A stretch of DNA of 39,436 nt from an uncultured bacterium (GCA_902797575.1 CADBTL010000017.1:1-39436); one strand, 5' to 3'; positions 18,282-27,177 are shown, numbered from the stretch's first letter. Notes: generated by a model from the letters alone, not told the origin. Numbers and translations: made by a program.

Positions 18282-19655
18282 TTATACATTCTTTTTTAAA
18301 AAGTCATTTATAGCTTTTGCAGCCTTTTTACCTGCCCCCATAGCATTTATAGCATTAGATTCACCTACCGGTGCCACATCACCTCCGGCAAATATCTTTT
18401 TAATAGATGTCTCACGAGTTTCTGCATTTACAACAAAATACCCGCGTCTATCTGTATCAAATTCTAAACCTTCAGTTTTTGCAGATTTTTGTATTATTGG
18501 ATTCGGACCTGTTCCAAGTGCAACTATTACAGTATCAACCTCTAAATCAATATATTTACCGGTACCGACAGGAGAACGTCTTCCTGATTCGTCAGGTTCT
18601 CCAAGTTCCATTATTTCAAACTGCATACCATTAACAGAACCCTCTTTATCATAAATTTGTTTTGGTGCCATTAAAAACAAAAATTCAATACCTTCTTCTT
18701 TTGCATGTCTAATCTCTTCAAGTCTTGCCGGCAATTCTTTTTCAGTTCTTCTATATACTATATAGACCTTCTCAAAGCCAACTCTTACTGCAGTTCTTGC
18801 AGCATCCATTGCTACATTACCGCCACCTATAACTGCAACAGATTTTCCTACTTTTAAAGGAGTTGCTGTAGAATCATCATTGGCTTGCATCAAATTCACC
18901 CTTGTTAAAAATTCATTAGCAGAGAATACACCATTTAAATTCTCACCTTTTATATTCATCATCTTTGGTAAACCGGCACCGGAGCATATGAAAATTGCAT
19001 CAAATCCATCTTCTTCAAGCTGCTTTAGCGTAATAGATTTACCTACTATTACATTTTTTTCAAATTTTACACCCATGTTTTTTAAATTATCTATCTCTCT
19101 ATCCAATACAGTTCTTGGAAGTCTAAATGGAGGAATTCCATATCGCAGCACACCGCCGAATTTATGTAATGCCTCAAAAATTGTAACATCATGACCTGCT
19201 TTTTTTAAATCAGCAGCAGCTGTAATACCTGCACATCCAGAACCTACAATTGCAACTTTTTTACCTGTTGATGGTGCTAGGCTAAGATTTTCAGATTTAG
19301 TATTATCACCTACATAACGTTCAAGTGCACCAATTGCAATTGGCTCACTTTTTATTCCAAGAACGCATTTTCCTTCGCATTGTCTTTCTTGAGGACAAAC
19401 TCTACCACATACAGAAGGAAGCATACTGGTTTCTCTTATAATTTCACCTGCTTTGTTTAAATCGTCAGCTTTCAATGCTGCTATAAATTTGGGTATTTGT
19501 ATATTTACAGGACAACCTTGAACGCATCTCGGATTTTTACAATTCAAACATCTGGAAGCTTCCGCTTTAACTTGTTCACTTGTTAAATTACTTTCTACTG
19601 CATTAAAATTGTGTCTTCTTTCATATTTATCTTGTTCAACAGGTTTTTGACGCAT
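18282..19655 (-). CDS. gltA: Glutamate synthase (NADPH) small-subunit-type flavoprotein, homotetrameric GltA/NfnB-like
   Basis: The N-terminal domain carries two 4Fe-4S cysteine sets: Cys36, 39, 44, 48 and Cys83, 87, 93, 97. An FAD-binding motif follows (VAIVGSGCAG, 134-143), then an NADPH-binding motif (VAVIGGGNVAMD, 273-284) and the C-terminal IFAGGDVAPVGESN FAD motif. At 457 aa it matches the stand-alone family annotated as homotetrameric NADPH glutamate synthase. The same fold is the NfnB subunit of the electron-bifurcating ferredoxin:NADP reductase, but no NfnA-type partner gene is adjacent here, and no large GltB subunit. AAAGGGAG precedes the ATG. It follows argS by 53 bases in the same orientation. 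Confidence 0.88.
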   Translation of the reverse strand: MRQKPVEQDKYERRHNFNAVESNLTSEQVKAEASRCLNCKNPRCVQGCPVNIQIPKFIAALKADDLNKAGEIIRETSMLPSVCGRVCPQERQCEGKCVLGIKSEPIAIGALERYVGDNTKSENLSLAPSTGKKVAIVGSGCAGITAAADLKKAGHDVTIFEALHKFGGVLRYGIPPFRLPRTVLDREIDNLKNMGVKFEKNVIVGKSITLKQLEEDGFDAIFICSGAGLPKMMNIKGENLNGVFSANEFLTRVNLMQANDDSTATPLKVGKSVAVIGGGNVAMDAARTAVRVGFEKVYIVYRRTEKELPARLEEIRHAKEEGIEFLFLMAPKQIYDKEGSVNGMQFEIMELGEPDESGRRSPVGTGKYIDLEVDTVIVALGTGPNPIIQKSAKTEGLEFDTDRRGYFVVNAETRETSIKKIFAGGDVAPVGESNAINAMGAGKKAAKAINDFLKKNV

Positions 19656-19708
19656 ATATTCTCCCTTTCTGTATAACGAATAATGTATTGTGTTTATTTT
19701 ATGAATTT

Positions 19709-21430
19709 TTACATTTTTTCGGGTGCTGAAACAGCTAATATATCCAATGCATTTTTCAATGTTATCTTGATAGCAGCAATTAATGCCAATCGTGACTTCA
19801 TAAGCTCAACATCATCTGATATTACACGATTTGAATTATAAAATGAATGAAATTCTTGTGCTAACTCTTGTACATACCTGCAAATCGTATATACAGTTCT
19901 ATTTTGCGCAGATAATGCAATTACTGATTTAAATTCTTCCAGTTTTAATACCAATGCTCTAGCAGTCGGAATTGTCTTTAAAGCCATATCTTTATTAAAA
20001 TTGTTCAGTAGATTATCGAGTTCTGCTTGTGTAATCGGAGCCGGAGCTTTATCGCCAGAATCCGGATTTAATTTCTCACTTACAGCATTACGCAGAATAG
20101 AGCAGACTCTTGCATACGCATATTGAACATAAAATACAGGATTTTCATCAGTTGAACGTTTTGCCAATTCAATATCAAAATCCAGAGTTGTATCTATGTT
20201 TCGCATTTCCATCCAATAACGAGTTGCATCCACTCCAACTTCATCAATTAAATCATCCAGAGTTACCATATTCTTACGTTTACCCATTCTGACTTCATTA
20301 CCATCAACTAAAAGATTTACAAGTTGTCCCAATAAAACTTCTAATCTATTTGGATCGTAACCTAATGCTTGAAGAGAAGCTTTTACTCTTGCTATATATC
20401 CATGATGATCAGCACCCCATATATCAATTAATCTGTCAAAACCTCTGTCAAATTTATCAGCGTGATATGCGATATCAGCTGTTAAATAAGTGTTAGAGCC
20501 ATCAGCTTTTTTTATAACACGATCCTGATCATCTCCATACTGCGTTGATTTAAACCAAATTGCGCCATCTTGTTCATATAAAAACCCTTTTTCTTTTAGC
20601 TCTTTATAACGATTTTCAACTTTTCCTGATTTATGCAAATCCAGTTCCGAATAAAATTTATCAAAATGAACCCTAAAATTTTCAAGCAGCTTTCTCTGGC
20701 ATGCTTCCATTTCAGCTTTTGCATAATCACATAAAATTGATACTTCACAATTATCAATATCAAAGTTTGGATTCTCTTCCAAGAATTTTTTTGCAACAGG
20801 AATTAAATACTCTCCGGGATAAAAATTCTTTCTTTCTATCTCATCTGTCGGGAAATCAACATTTTTACCTAACTCTTGCTGAATTCTGATTTTTAAAGAG
20901 TTACCTAATTTCAATATTTGGCTTCCTGCATCATTTATATAAAATTCTTGGTACACATCATGACCGTAAAATTTCAAAAGATTCGCTAATGCACTGCCCA
21001 TAGCAGCCCATCTGCCATGCCCGATATGGAATGGTCCTGTAGGATTAGCAGAAACATACTCCAACAATATTTTTTCTTTGTTAATATTTTCACCACGTCC
21101 GTATTTTTCTTTTTTATTTAAAATTTCCTCTATAGTGCTGGCTAAAAGAGAATCACTTATCTTAAAATTTATAAAACCACCTACAACAGAAACATCATAG
21201 CCATTTTTGCTTAATTGATCCGCAATGGCTGATGCAATCATCGGAGGAGCAATTTTAGCGGAACGGGCAAGTGATGAAACATTAACTGCAAAATCCCCGA
21301 ACTCAGGATTCTTTGGTTTTTCAATAATCAAATTTCCTGAGAGATATTCATTCATTTGTCCCAATTTTTTAGCTGTTATTGATGCGTTTATAGCTGTCTC
21401 AACTTCATTTAAGAAAAAATCTTTTAGCAT
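19709..21430 (-). CDS. argS: Arginyl-tRNA synthetase
   Basis: A class I synthetase that charges tRNA-Arg. The N-terminal Add1 domain is followed by the HIGH signature (GPFHIGHG, HIGH at 135-138) and by the degenerate KMSK loop typical of ArgRS (MGKRKNMVTL). The C-terminal DALR anticodon-binding domain follows (residues about 455-573). The start at 21430 gives 573 aa and has AGAGGAC just upstream. The frame stays open a further 21 codons to 21493 but without a ribosome binding site, and that extension reads like leader rather than ArgRS. It lies 103 bases downstream of the XRE regulator gene. Confidence 0.96.
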   Translation of the reverse strand: MLKDFFLNEVETAINASITAKKLGQMNEYLSGNLIIEKPKNPEFGDFAVNVSSLARSAKIAPPMIASAIADQLSKNGYDVSVVGGFINFKISDSLLASTIEEILNKKEKYGRGENINKEKILLEYVSANPTGPFHIGHGRWAAMGSALANLLKFYGHDVYQEFYINDAGSQILKLGNSLKIRIQQELGKNVDFPTDEIERKNFYPGEYLIPVAKKFLEENPNFDIDNCEVSILCDYAKAEMEACQRKLLENFRVHFDKFYSELDLHKSGKVENRYKELKEKGFLYEQDGAIWFKSTQYGDDQDRVIKKADGSNTYLTADIAYHADKFDRGFDRLIDIWGADHHGYIARVKASLQALGYDPNRLEVLLGQLVNLLVDGNEVRMGKRKNMVTLDDLIDEVGVDATRYWMEMRNIDTTLDFDIELAKRSTDENPVFYVQYAYARVCSILRNAVSEKLNPDSGDKAPAPITQAELDNLLNNFNKDMALKTIPTARALVLKLEEFKSVIALSAQNRTVYTICRYVQELAQEFHSFYNSNRVISDDVELMKSRLALIAAIKITLKNALDILAVSAPEKM

Positions 21431-21533
21431 AGTGTCCTCTTGTTTATTAAATAATTCAACACTATGAATTATAAAATAAACAAACAAAAACATCTATTTT
21501 AATTATATTTGTTACGCAAAATAAGCATTAAAT

Positions 21534-22100
21534 TTAATTAGTACTGAGTATTTGTTTTTTCGCACATTCAAAAATTTTATCTATCAACATAGCATTTGCA
21601 TACACATTCATTCCTGAATTTTCAAGAACTTGCTTCATACGTTTTTCCCATATATCATAAGTTTCTTCAATCGGCATATTTAGATTTTTGCCTATTAAAT
21701 GAAGCTCTTTAAAATCTATCGGCAAAGGTAACGCACCGCGCAAAACATCAACCATATCAAGACGTTTTTTTCTTGGAAATGATTTTAAAAAAGAAACAAC
21801 AGTCATTTTATTATCTTTTAAATATTCCTTTATAATCTCGACACTATCATCGACCAATATAGGCTCTTGAGGTATTTTATATTCATTGAATTCTTCTGGA
21901 GATATTTCCATAACCGTCGCAATTCTTTCAATTGTTGTACCTCTCGTTGAAAAAGACACTGTTTCATCAATCAGATTATATACGTAAGACAAAGTTACAC
22001 CTATCATTTCAGCAAAATCTTTTTTATGCAAAGCGTTTTTTTCTAAAAATGCCGCAACTTTTTCTGAACTTTTTTGTGGAATTATTTGTTTAGTTTTCAT
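21534..22100 (-). CDS. XRE-type regulator with apparent duplicated HTH units
   Basis: The 188-aa protein begins with a Cro/C1-type helix-turn-helix (residues about 11-70: KVAAFLEKNALHKKDFAEMIGVTLSYVYNLI). A second, degenerate copy of the same layout seems to follow (about 85-150: EIIKEYLKDNKMTVVSFLKSFPRKKR). The ATG at 22100 has AGAGG seven bases upstream and is preferred over an ATG at 22115 that lacks one. It lies 145 bases downstream of the S24 repressor gene and upstream of argS, all on the minus strand. The target genes are unknown; a stress or prophage-style regulator is plausible. Confidence 0.75.
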   Translation of the reverse strand: MKTKQIIPQKSSEKVAAFLEKNALHKKDFAEMIGVTLSYVYNLIDETVSFSTRGTTIERIATVMEISPEEFNEYKIPQEPILVDDSVEIIKEYLKDNKMTVVSFLKSFPRKKRLDMVDVLRGALPLPIDFKELHLIGKNLNMPIEETYDIWEKRMKQVLENSGMNVYANAMLIDKIFECAKKQILSTN

Positions 22101-22245
22101 TTTATAACCTCTCATATAATTGGAATTTGCACAAATATAAAATAATTGATTACATAAAATTATATAACCCCGTTTTAGATATAAAACAGGCTAATAAAAA
22201 AAAAGAGTAAAATATAAACAGATATTAGCTATTAAAAATAAATAT

Positions 22246-22863
22246 CTAATCTAAATCTTTTATTACAGCAACAATCTTACCTATTAATATTAAATCAGCC
22301 AACGATTTTGAATTAATTGTTCTTACTCTATACTCAGGATTATCAGATTTTATAATAACTTCATCTATATTCTTGGATAGACGTTTTACAAAAAATTCAC
22401 TGTTATAGCAAAAAACATATATCTTATTATCCTGGATTTGGTCTCCACACCAATGCTCAACTATTAACTTATCGCCATTTTCAATCGTAGGATACATACT
22501 ATTTCCTGTTGCATTAATAATGGAATACAGTTTGTTTTTTGAATATCCTTTTATCATTGATGTCGCAACGGGAAGTTTATTTTTTTCTGATGAAAAGACT
22601 ATACTCCCATTTCCGCAGCTGGCAAAAACATCTGTATAATAATCAATATATATAATATTTTCCGTATTAACAGGCTCTGAAAGCAATTTTACTTTAAAAT
22701 AATTTTCTGCTTTTTGCAATTCAGTAACTGTAACTTCGCTTTCATTTTTAATCCTATTGCTTACTGTTTGGCGAGTTATTCCAAGACAATCCGCTAGCAT
22801 TGATTGGTTTATGGTTAAATTTGCCCGTTCTGATATTAAAGATATTAATTCTTCAAGTCTCAT
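22246..22863 (-). CDS. LexA/CI-like repressor: HTH plus S24 self-cleaving peptidase
   Basis: The 205-aa protein has an N-terminal helix-turn-helix (residues about 17-40, MLADCLGITRQTVSNRIK) and a C-terminal S24 peptidase domain. The catalytic Ser122 is in ATGNSMYPTIENGD and Lys160 in FFVKRLS. The probable self-cleavage site is Cys83-Gly84 in ASCGNG. LexA uses Ala-Gly and UmuD uses Cys-Gly. Such repressors usually fall apart after RecA-stimulated self-cleavage during DNA damage. The ATG at 22863 has AGGTGA at good spacing; the upstream in-frame ATGs at 22890 and 22899 lie inside the operator and lack one. It is transcribed away from two small genes, with a palindromic operator between them. 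Confidence 0.9.
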   Translation of the reverse strand: MRLEELISLISERANLTINQSMLADCLGITRQTVSNRIKNESEVTVTELQKAENYFKVKLLSEPVNTENIIYIDYYTDVFASCGNGSIVFSSEKNKLPVATSMIKGYSKNKLYSIINATGNSMYPTIENGDKLIVEHWCGDQIQDNKIYVFCYNSEFFVKRLSKNIDEVIIKSDNPEYRVRTINSKSLADLILIGKIVAVIKDLD

Positions 22864-22881
22864 CGTTTCACCTAAAATAAC

Positions 22882-22930
22882 ACTTGACATGTGTATCATA
22901 ATGTCTTACAATTATATCATCATGTCAAGT
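22882..22930. promoter_or_regulatory. Divergent operator/promoter of the S24 repressor module
   Basis: A perfect 10-bp inverted repeat, ACTTGACATG (22882-22891) and CATGTCAAGT (22921-22930), is separated by 29 bases. The left arm contains a consensus -35 box TTGACA (22884-22889), followed after 17 bases by TACAAT (22907-22912). This is a strong rightward promoter aimed at the two small genes. The right arm supplies the same TTGACA on the minus strand, towards the repressor gene. The layout fits auto-repression and repression of the divergent promoter by the S24 protein. Confidence 0.7.
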
Positions 22931-23011
22931 TATATTGTATATTAGAACATAATTTAGGCATATTGTCAACTAAAGCGTTATAAATAATTTTAGATGAGGG
23001 GATTTATAATT

Positions 23012-23215
23012 ATGATATATAAATACAATGTATCATGTAGTAATACAATAAGTAAAGTTTGGACACCAACTGCTATTGATTGCTATAAAATCGGATGCAG
23101 GTGCTCACAATGTAATCTATACAAAATTTATTTTCATAACAATCATGCGAAATGTATGATGAAACAAACAGTAATAGAACTTGTGAGAAATCTTGGCAAG
23201 CCTGATATAAATTAA
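23012..23215 (+). CDS. Small cysteine-rich protein (67 aa)
   Basis: Family not recognised. It starts at the ATG at 23012, which has GAGGGGA at about ten bases; an ATG at 22994 is in frame but has no ribosome binding site. Six cysteines are present, four of them in a C-x5-C-x-C-x2-C arrangement (IDCYKIGCRCSQC), plus one at residue 9 and one near FHNNHAKC. The C-terminal part (MKQTVIELVRNLGKP) looks like an amphipathic helix. A small zinc- or Fe-S-binding nucleic-acid protein is plausible. It is the first gene under the divergent promoter of the S24 repressor and is followed after 25 bases by another small gene. Confidence 0.65.
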   Translation: MIYKYNVSCSNTISKVWTPTAIDCYKIGCRCSQCNLYKIYFHNNHAKCMMKQTVIELVRNLGKPDIN

Positions 23216-23240
23216 TTATTAAATAAGAGGAGGAATATAA

Positions 23241-23540
23241 ATGAAAAGAATATACAGCATAGAAAACGGAAAAAAAGGCGGACGTCCAGCGACGGAAAAA
23301 TGCATAAACAAATTTATAATTCCAAGTATAAATACCGTAATATTAACAGAATATCAATACAATACGCTTATTGAAAAATACGGCATATTACTTATAGAAA
23401 AAGCACTTAGGATATTAGATGATTGGCTTTCAACAAGCCCAATCGGAATAAAACATAAAGGGAAAAATCACTATGCCTTATTTCGTTCTGATGGTTGGCT
23501 TCTTAATATTGCAAAGTTATGTCTTAAACAGCAAACCTAA
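23241..23540 (+). CDS. Small phage-type protein (99 aa)
   Basis: It has a strong AGGAGG ribosome binding site. The basic N-terminus GKKGGRPATEK is followed by LTEYQYNTLIEKYGILLIEKALRILDDWL and then KHKGKNHYALFRSDGWLLNIAKL. This Y/F-xx-L-xx-KYG...ILDxxL...K.K.HYA...W layout is common at the end of phage replisome-organiser-type proteins and in small prophage proteins. A DNA-replication or regulatory role is inferred from that resemblance only. It is the second gene of the repressor-controlled unit. Its 3' end overlaps the 3' end of ychF on the other strand by 17 bases. Confidence 0.65.
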   Translation: MKRIYSIENGKKGGRPATEKCINKFIIPSINTVILTEYQYNTLIEKYGILLIEKALRILDDWLSTSPIGIKHKGKNHYALFRSDGWLLNIAKLCLKQQT

Positions 23541-24621
23541 AGTGAACTATATCACCATCTTGCACTATATAGTCTTTTCCTTCAAGACGAGTAACACCTT
23601 TATCTTTGCAAGCTGCATATGAACCATTTTCGACAAAATCATTATAACTTGTTACTTCAGCTCTTATAAATCCTTTTTCAAAGTCAGTATGTATAACACC
23701 TGCTGCTTGTGGAGCTTTAGTTCCCTGAGCACATGTCCAAGCTCGGGTTTCTTTTTCGCCTGCAGTTATAAAAGTTATAAGATTTAGAAGCGAATATACT
23801 GATTTAATCATCTTATCAATGCCGCTATCTTGAATACCTAATTCTTCAAGATATTCTTTTGCACCATCTTCACCAAGTTCAACAAGTTCTTCTTCTATTC
23901 GTGCGCATATAATAACAGTTTCAGCGCCTTGCTTTTCGGCATAATCTTTTACTCGTTTTGTATAATCATTGCCGTCCTTAAGATCAAACTCGGAAACATT
24001 TGCACAATAAATAACAGGCTTTACAGACATTAAATTCAAAGGTTTTATTACGTTTATTTCATCTTCATTAAAATAATCTTTTAAATTTATAAAATGTCCT
24101 TCTTGCAATAAATCATTGAGTTTTGTTAGAGCGTTGTTTTCTAGTACAGCTTCTTTATCTCCACCCTTTGCTTGTTTTGATATTCTTGCTAATCTTCTTT
24201 CAACAGATGCAATATCTGCTAGCGCCAATTCGGTATTTATTGTTTCAATATCTGAAATAGGGTCGACTTTTCCTTCAACATGAATTGTATTTTCATCATC
24301 AAAACACCTTACAACTTGAATAATTGCATCGACTTCTCTTATATTATGCAGAAACTGATTACCTAAACCTTCACCTTGACTTGCACCTTTTACAAGTCCG
24401 GCAATATCAACAAATTCAATAACAGTAGGAATAATCTCCTTTGACTTACATAAATCTGCAAGAATTCTTAATCTATCATCCGGAACAGTAACCACCCCAA
24501 CGTTAGGTTCTATAGTACAGAATGGATAATTTGCACTCTGAGCATTTTTTGTTGCTGTTAGTGCATTAAATAAAGTCGATTTTCCAACATTAGGGAGTCC
24601 GACAATTCCAGCTCTTAACAT
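23524..24621 (-). CDS. ychF: Obg-family ATPase/GTPase YchF
   Basis: A universally conserved P-loop NTPase that in characterised bacteria binds ribosomes and prefers ATP. G1 is GLPNVGKST (residues 8-16), G3 is DIAGLVKGASQGEGLG, and the usual NKxD is replaced by the YchF-type NVSE, which explains the altered nucleotide preference. A C-terminal TGS domain ends in YIVQDGDIVHFRF. The length of 365 aa is standard. GGAGG lies eight bases before the ATG. Confidence 0.96.
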   Translation of the reverse strand: MLRAGIVGLPNVGKSTLFNALTATKNAQSANYPFCTIEPNVGVVTVPDDRLRILADLCKSKEIIPTVIEFVDIAGLVKGASQGEGLGNQFLHNIREVDAIIQVVRCFDDENTIHVEGKVDPISDIETINTELALADIASVERRLARISKQAKGGDKEAVLENNALTKLNDLLQEGHFINLKDYFNEDEINVIKPLNLMSVKPVIYCANVSEFDLKDGNDYTKRVKDYAEKQGAETVIICARIEEELVELGEDGAKEYLEELGIQDSGIDKMIKSVYSLLNLITFITAGEKETRAWTCAQGTKAPQAAGVIHTDFEKGFIRAEVTSYNDFVENGSYAACKDKGVTRLEGKDYIVQDGDIVHFRFAV

Positions 24622-24881
24622 TTATTAAATCCTCCAAAAAGTAAACTATGATTTTAACTTAACATAAAATAAAATAATAATAAAGATTAATAAATTAGAA
24701 TAATTGTGCTCAATTACATTATTTTCTCTATCATTCAATATAAAATAATCAGGTGATAAAATGTAATTTTTTATTACGGGATTGTGTTTTTGCATAAATG
24801 TATATTAATATATAGAAATGAGAGTTTTGATTCATCTATACTAAATCAAAGCAGATAGTTATAATATTGGGATTAAGTTTA

Positions 24882-26846
24882 ATGAGAAGAAGAAATAAAT
24901 TTGATTTATATTTTGTGGTATTCTTAGCTGTTATTACACTTGGATATTTTATTTATAACCGTACTTTTGCAGGTTCAAAAGCAATTACATATTACTCAAC
25001 AGCTTTAAAGTCATATAAAGCATCAGATTACGAACAAGCTTATACAGAATTCGGAAAAGTATCATCAAGTTCAAACTTAAAACAAGCTGCTCTGTTTAGA
25101 CAGGCAAGATGTGCAACACTACTTGATAAAAAAGAACTTGCAATAAAAAAATATAAAAAAATTCTTCATTCTAATGCAAAAACCACAATTGTTCCGATTA
25201 GCAGATACAATTTGGCTGTACTAATGTTTGAAAGCGGCAAAAAAGGTGCAAAACAAAACTTTAAAACAATTATAAAACGATATCCTTCAAGTGATTATGC
25301 AACTTCTGCAAACTATTATCTTGGATTAATAGAACTACAAAGCCTTAATAAATATTCAGAGAAGAGACAAAAAAAATTAAAAGAACGTGCTTTAGTTCAT
25401 TTTAAAAACTATATTGAAAAATCTCCTAATGGCAGATTTGCTATAAATACAATTGATGAAATTAAAAAACTTAATATTCCTTTAACAAATTATGATAACC
25501 TGCTTATTGCAAAGGCATACTATGCAAACGGAGAATATGAAAAAGCTAAAGAGTACTTTAATAAAACAACACTTTCTGTAAGTTGGGCTGATTTTGCAAA
25601 AAATGAATTTAAATTAAAAAATAAAGAAAAAGGATTTGAATATACAGAAAAAGGTTTAAAAGAATTTGCATCAGGTTCAGAACCTTCTGAAGTATACGAA
25701 ACAATAGACTTATATATAAATGCTGCCGTAACAAGAAAAGAGGGCATTAAAAAATTGTCTTCAATGAATCTAAAGTCTACAGGTGCCGATTATATAATAC
25801 ACTTGAATTGCAGCGAAGTCGCAGAAAAAAATACAAGAGAAGCTTGTTATAAAAATTTGTATGAAAAATATCCAAATGGTCAGTTTTCAGCAGATGCTTT
25901 ATACAATCTATTCTTAAGCAAATACATGCAAAAAAAATATTTTGATGCACAAAGACTCGGAATATTACATTTAAAGAAATTCCCTAACGCAAAATCCAGT
26001 CCTGCTGTAACTTACTTTATGGCAAGAATATCTTACAAATTAAAACACTATGAAAATGCTAATAATTATTATAAACAAGTTCTTGCAAATTTCCCTGACA
26101 CATACTATGCATATAGAGCAAATTACAATTTGAATAAAGAAGATGGTTTTTTACCATTTCTTGAAATAACTGAAAAACCGGTAGTATTTCCTTACAGGAA
26201 ATCTTTGGATAACAATCTTGTAGTAAATTTGGCGCTATTAAAAGATTACGATTTAGTTGAAGAATTGTGTAAACATGATAAATTTATTCAAAGTTGGATT
26301 GCGCACGAAAAAAAGAATTACACGCTTTCTGCAATATTGGCAAGAAATGCAATGGACGAATTAGAAATAAAGCCCTCTTTTGAAGATTTAAGGTGGAGAC
26401 TTGTTTACCCTCTGCACTACTATAATATTGTTGATAAGGTAAAAGGCAATAATAATCCTATAGTCTTGCAAGCTATAGTAAAAGAAGAAAGTCACTTTAA
26501 CCCAAATGCAAAAAGCCATGCCGGAGCAATAGGTCTAATGCAATTAATGCCGCAAACATATAATGAAGTTATTAAAGCATACAATATACCTTCAAACTTA
26601 GATTCTCAAACTTCAAATATACTTGCAGGAAGTTACTATTATGCTTCTTTAAAAAAATCTCTTCTTAATCGGGATTTATATGCAATATCAGCATATAATG
26701 GAGGTATCGGCTCAGTTTCAGGATGGTTTACCAGAATAAACTATAATGACACTGATGAATTTGTTGAACAAATTCCATATCCTGAAACAAAAGAATATGT
26801 AAAGAAAGTTTTACGCTCATACTGGATGTACGGTAATATTTATTAA
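24882..26846 (+). CDS. Membrane-anchored TPR/lytic transglycosylase (Slt-type)
   Basis: It has a basic N-terminus and one membrane segment (about residues 8-27, YFVVFLAVITLGYFIYN). A long superhelix of TPR-like repeats covers about residues 35-460. The C-terminal Slt catalytic domain shows VKEESHFNPNAKS (catalytic Glu536), GAIGLMQLMPQT and AISAYNGG. It cleaves the MurNAc-GlcNAc bond of peptidoglycan, forming 1,6-anhydro ends. The 654-aa size and architecture resemble soluble lytic transglycosylase Slt70 but with an anchor instead of a cleaved signal. The ATG at 24882 is preferred over a TTG at 24867; the upstream ribosome binding site is weak. A strong terminator follows. Confidence 0.9.
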   Translation: MRRRNKFDLYFVVFLAVITLGYFIYNRTFAGSKAITYYSTALKSYKASDYEQAYTEFGKVSSSSNLKQAALFRQARCATLLDKKELAIKKYKKILHSNAKTTIVPISRYNLAVLMFESGKKGAKQNFKTIIKRYPSSDYATSANYYLGLIELQSLNKYSEKRQKKLKERALVHFKNYIEKSPNGRFAINTIDEIKKLNIPLTNYDNLLIAKAYYANGEYEKAKEYFNKTTLSVSWADFAKNEFKLKNKEKGFEYTEKGLKEFASGSEPSEVYETIDLYINAAVTRKEGIKKLSSMNLKSTGADYIIHLNCSEVAEKNTREACYKNLYEKYPNGQFSADALYNLFLSKYMQKKYFDAQRLGILHLKKFPNAKSSPAVTYFMARISYKLKHYENANNYYKQVLANFPDTYYAYRANYNLNKEDGFLPFLEITEKPVVFPYRKSLDNNLVVNLALLKDYDLVEELCKHDKFIQSWIAHEKKNYTLSAILARNAMDELEIKPSFEDLRWRLVYPLHYYNIVDKVKGNNNPIVLQAIVKEESHFNPNAKSHAGAIGLMQLMPQTYNEVIKAYNIPSNLDSQTSNILAGSYYYASLKKSLLNRDLYAISAYNGGIGSVSGWFTRINYNDTDEFVEQIPYPETKEYVKKVLRSYWMYGNIY

Positions 26847-26877
26847 TACATAAATATTAAGTAAATTAGTGCACAAT

Positions 26878-26913
26878 AAAAATGCGACCAAGTAAATACT
26901 TGGTCGCATTTTT
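26878..26913. terminator. Bidirectional intrinsic terminator
   Basis: A perfect 17-bp stem (AAAAATGCGACCAAGTA and its complement) with a 2-base spacer carries A and T tracts on both sides. It separates the convergent transglycosylase and ferredoxin genes and should stop transcription from both strands. Confidence 0.93.
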
Positions 26914-26925
26914 ATTTATGTTTTA

Positions 26926-27102
26926 CTATTCAACAATAATTGCTGATACAGGGCAAGCACCTGCAGCTTCTTGAACTGCATCTTCGTTACCTGCAATATT
27001 AGCTGCATTAACTACAGCCTTATCTTCAACTGAAAATACTGCGTCACAAATAGATTCGCAAGCGCCGCATGCAATACATGAATCTTCGATAGTTACTGTC
27101 AT
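26926..27102 (-). CDS. 4Fe-4S ferredoxin (58 aa)
   Basis: The small reading frame translates to an acidic protein beginning MTVTIEDSCIACGACESIC and ending GACPVSAIIVE. Cys9, Cys12 and Cys15 plus Cys50 (in CP) are the four ligands of a single 4Fe-4S cluster. Cys19 is an additional cysteine, at the position that forms a disulfide in Thermotoga-type ferredoxins, but no second partner cysteine is seen. It is a low-potential one-electron carrier for anaerobic redox enzymes. AAAGGAG precedes the ATG. It lies 115 bases downstream of the ferritin-like protein gene on the same strand. Confidence 0.94.
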   Translation of the reverse strand: MTVTIEDSCIACGACESICDAVFSVEDKAVVNAANIAGNEDAVQEAAGACPVSAIIVE

Positions 27103-27177
27103 TTTATTTTCTCCTTTATTTTCGCCGAACTACATTCGACTCTTTTAAATATCTCCCGTCTCAATAGAGACATGTCT

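Noticed and set aside
22150-22200. CGTTTT/AAAAC inverted repeat as terminator of the S24 repressor gene
   Set aside because: On the minus strand the T tract comes before, not after, the hairpin, and the stem has a mismatch.
21534-23540. Intact prophage or integrative element
   Set aside because: No integrase, terminase, structural gene, tRNA target or flanking direct repeats are visible; only a regulator pair and two small genes.
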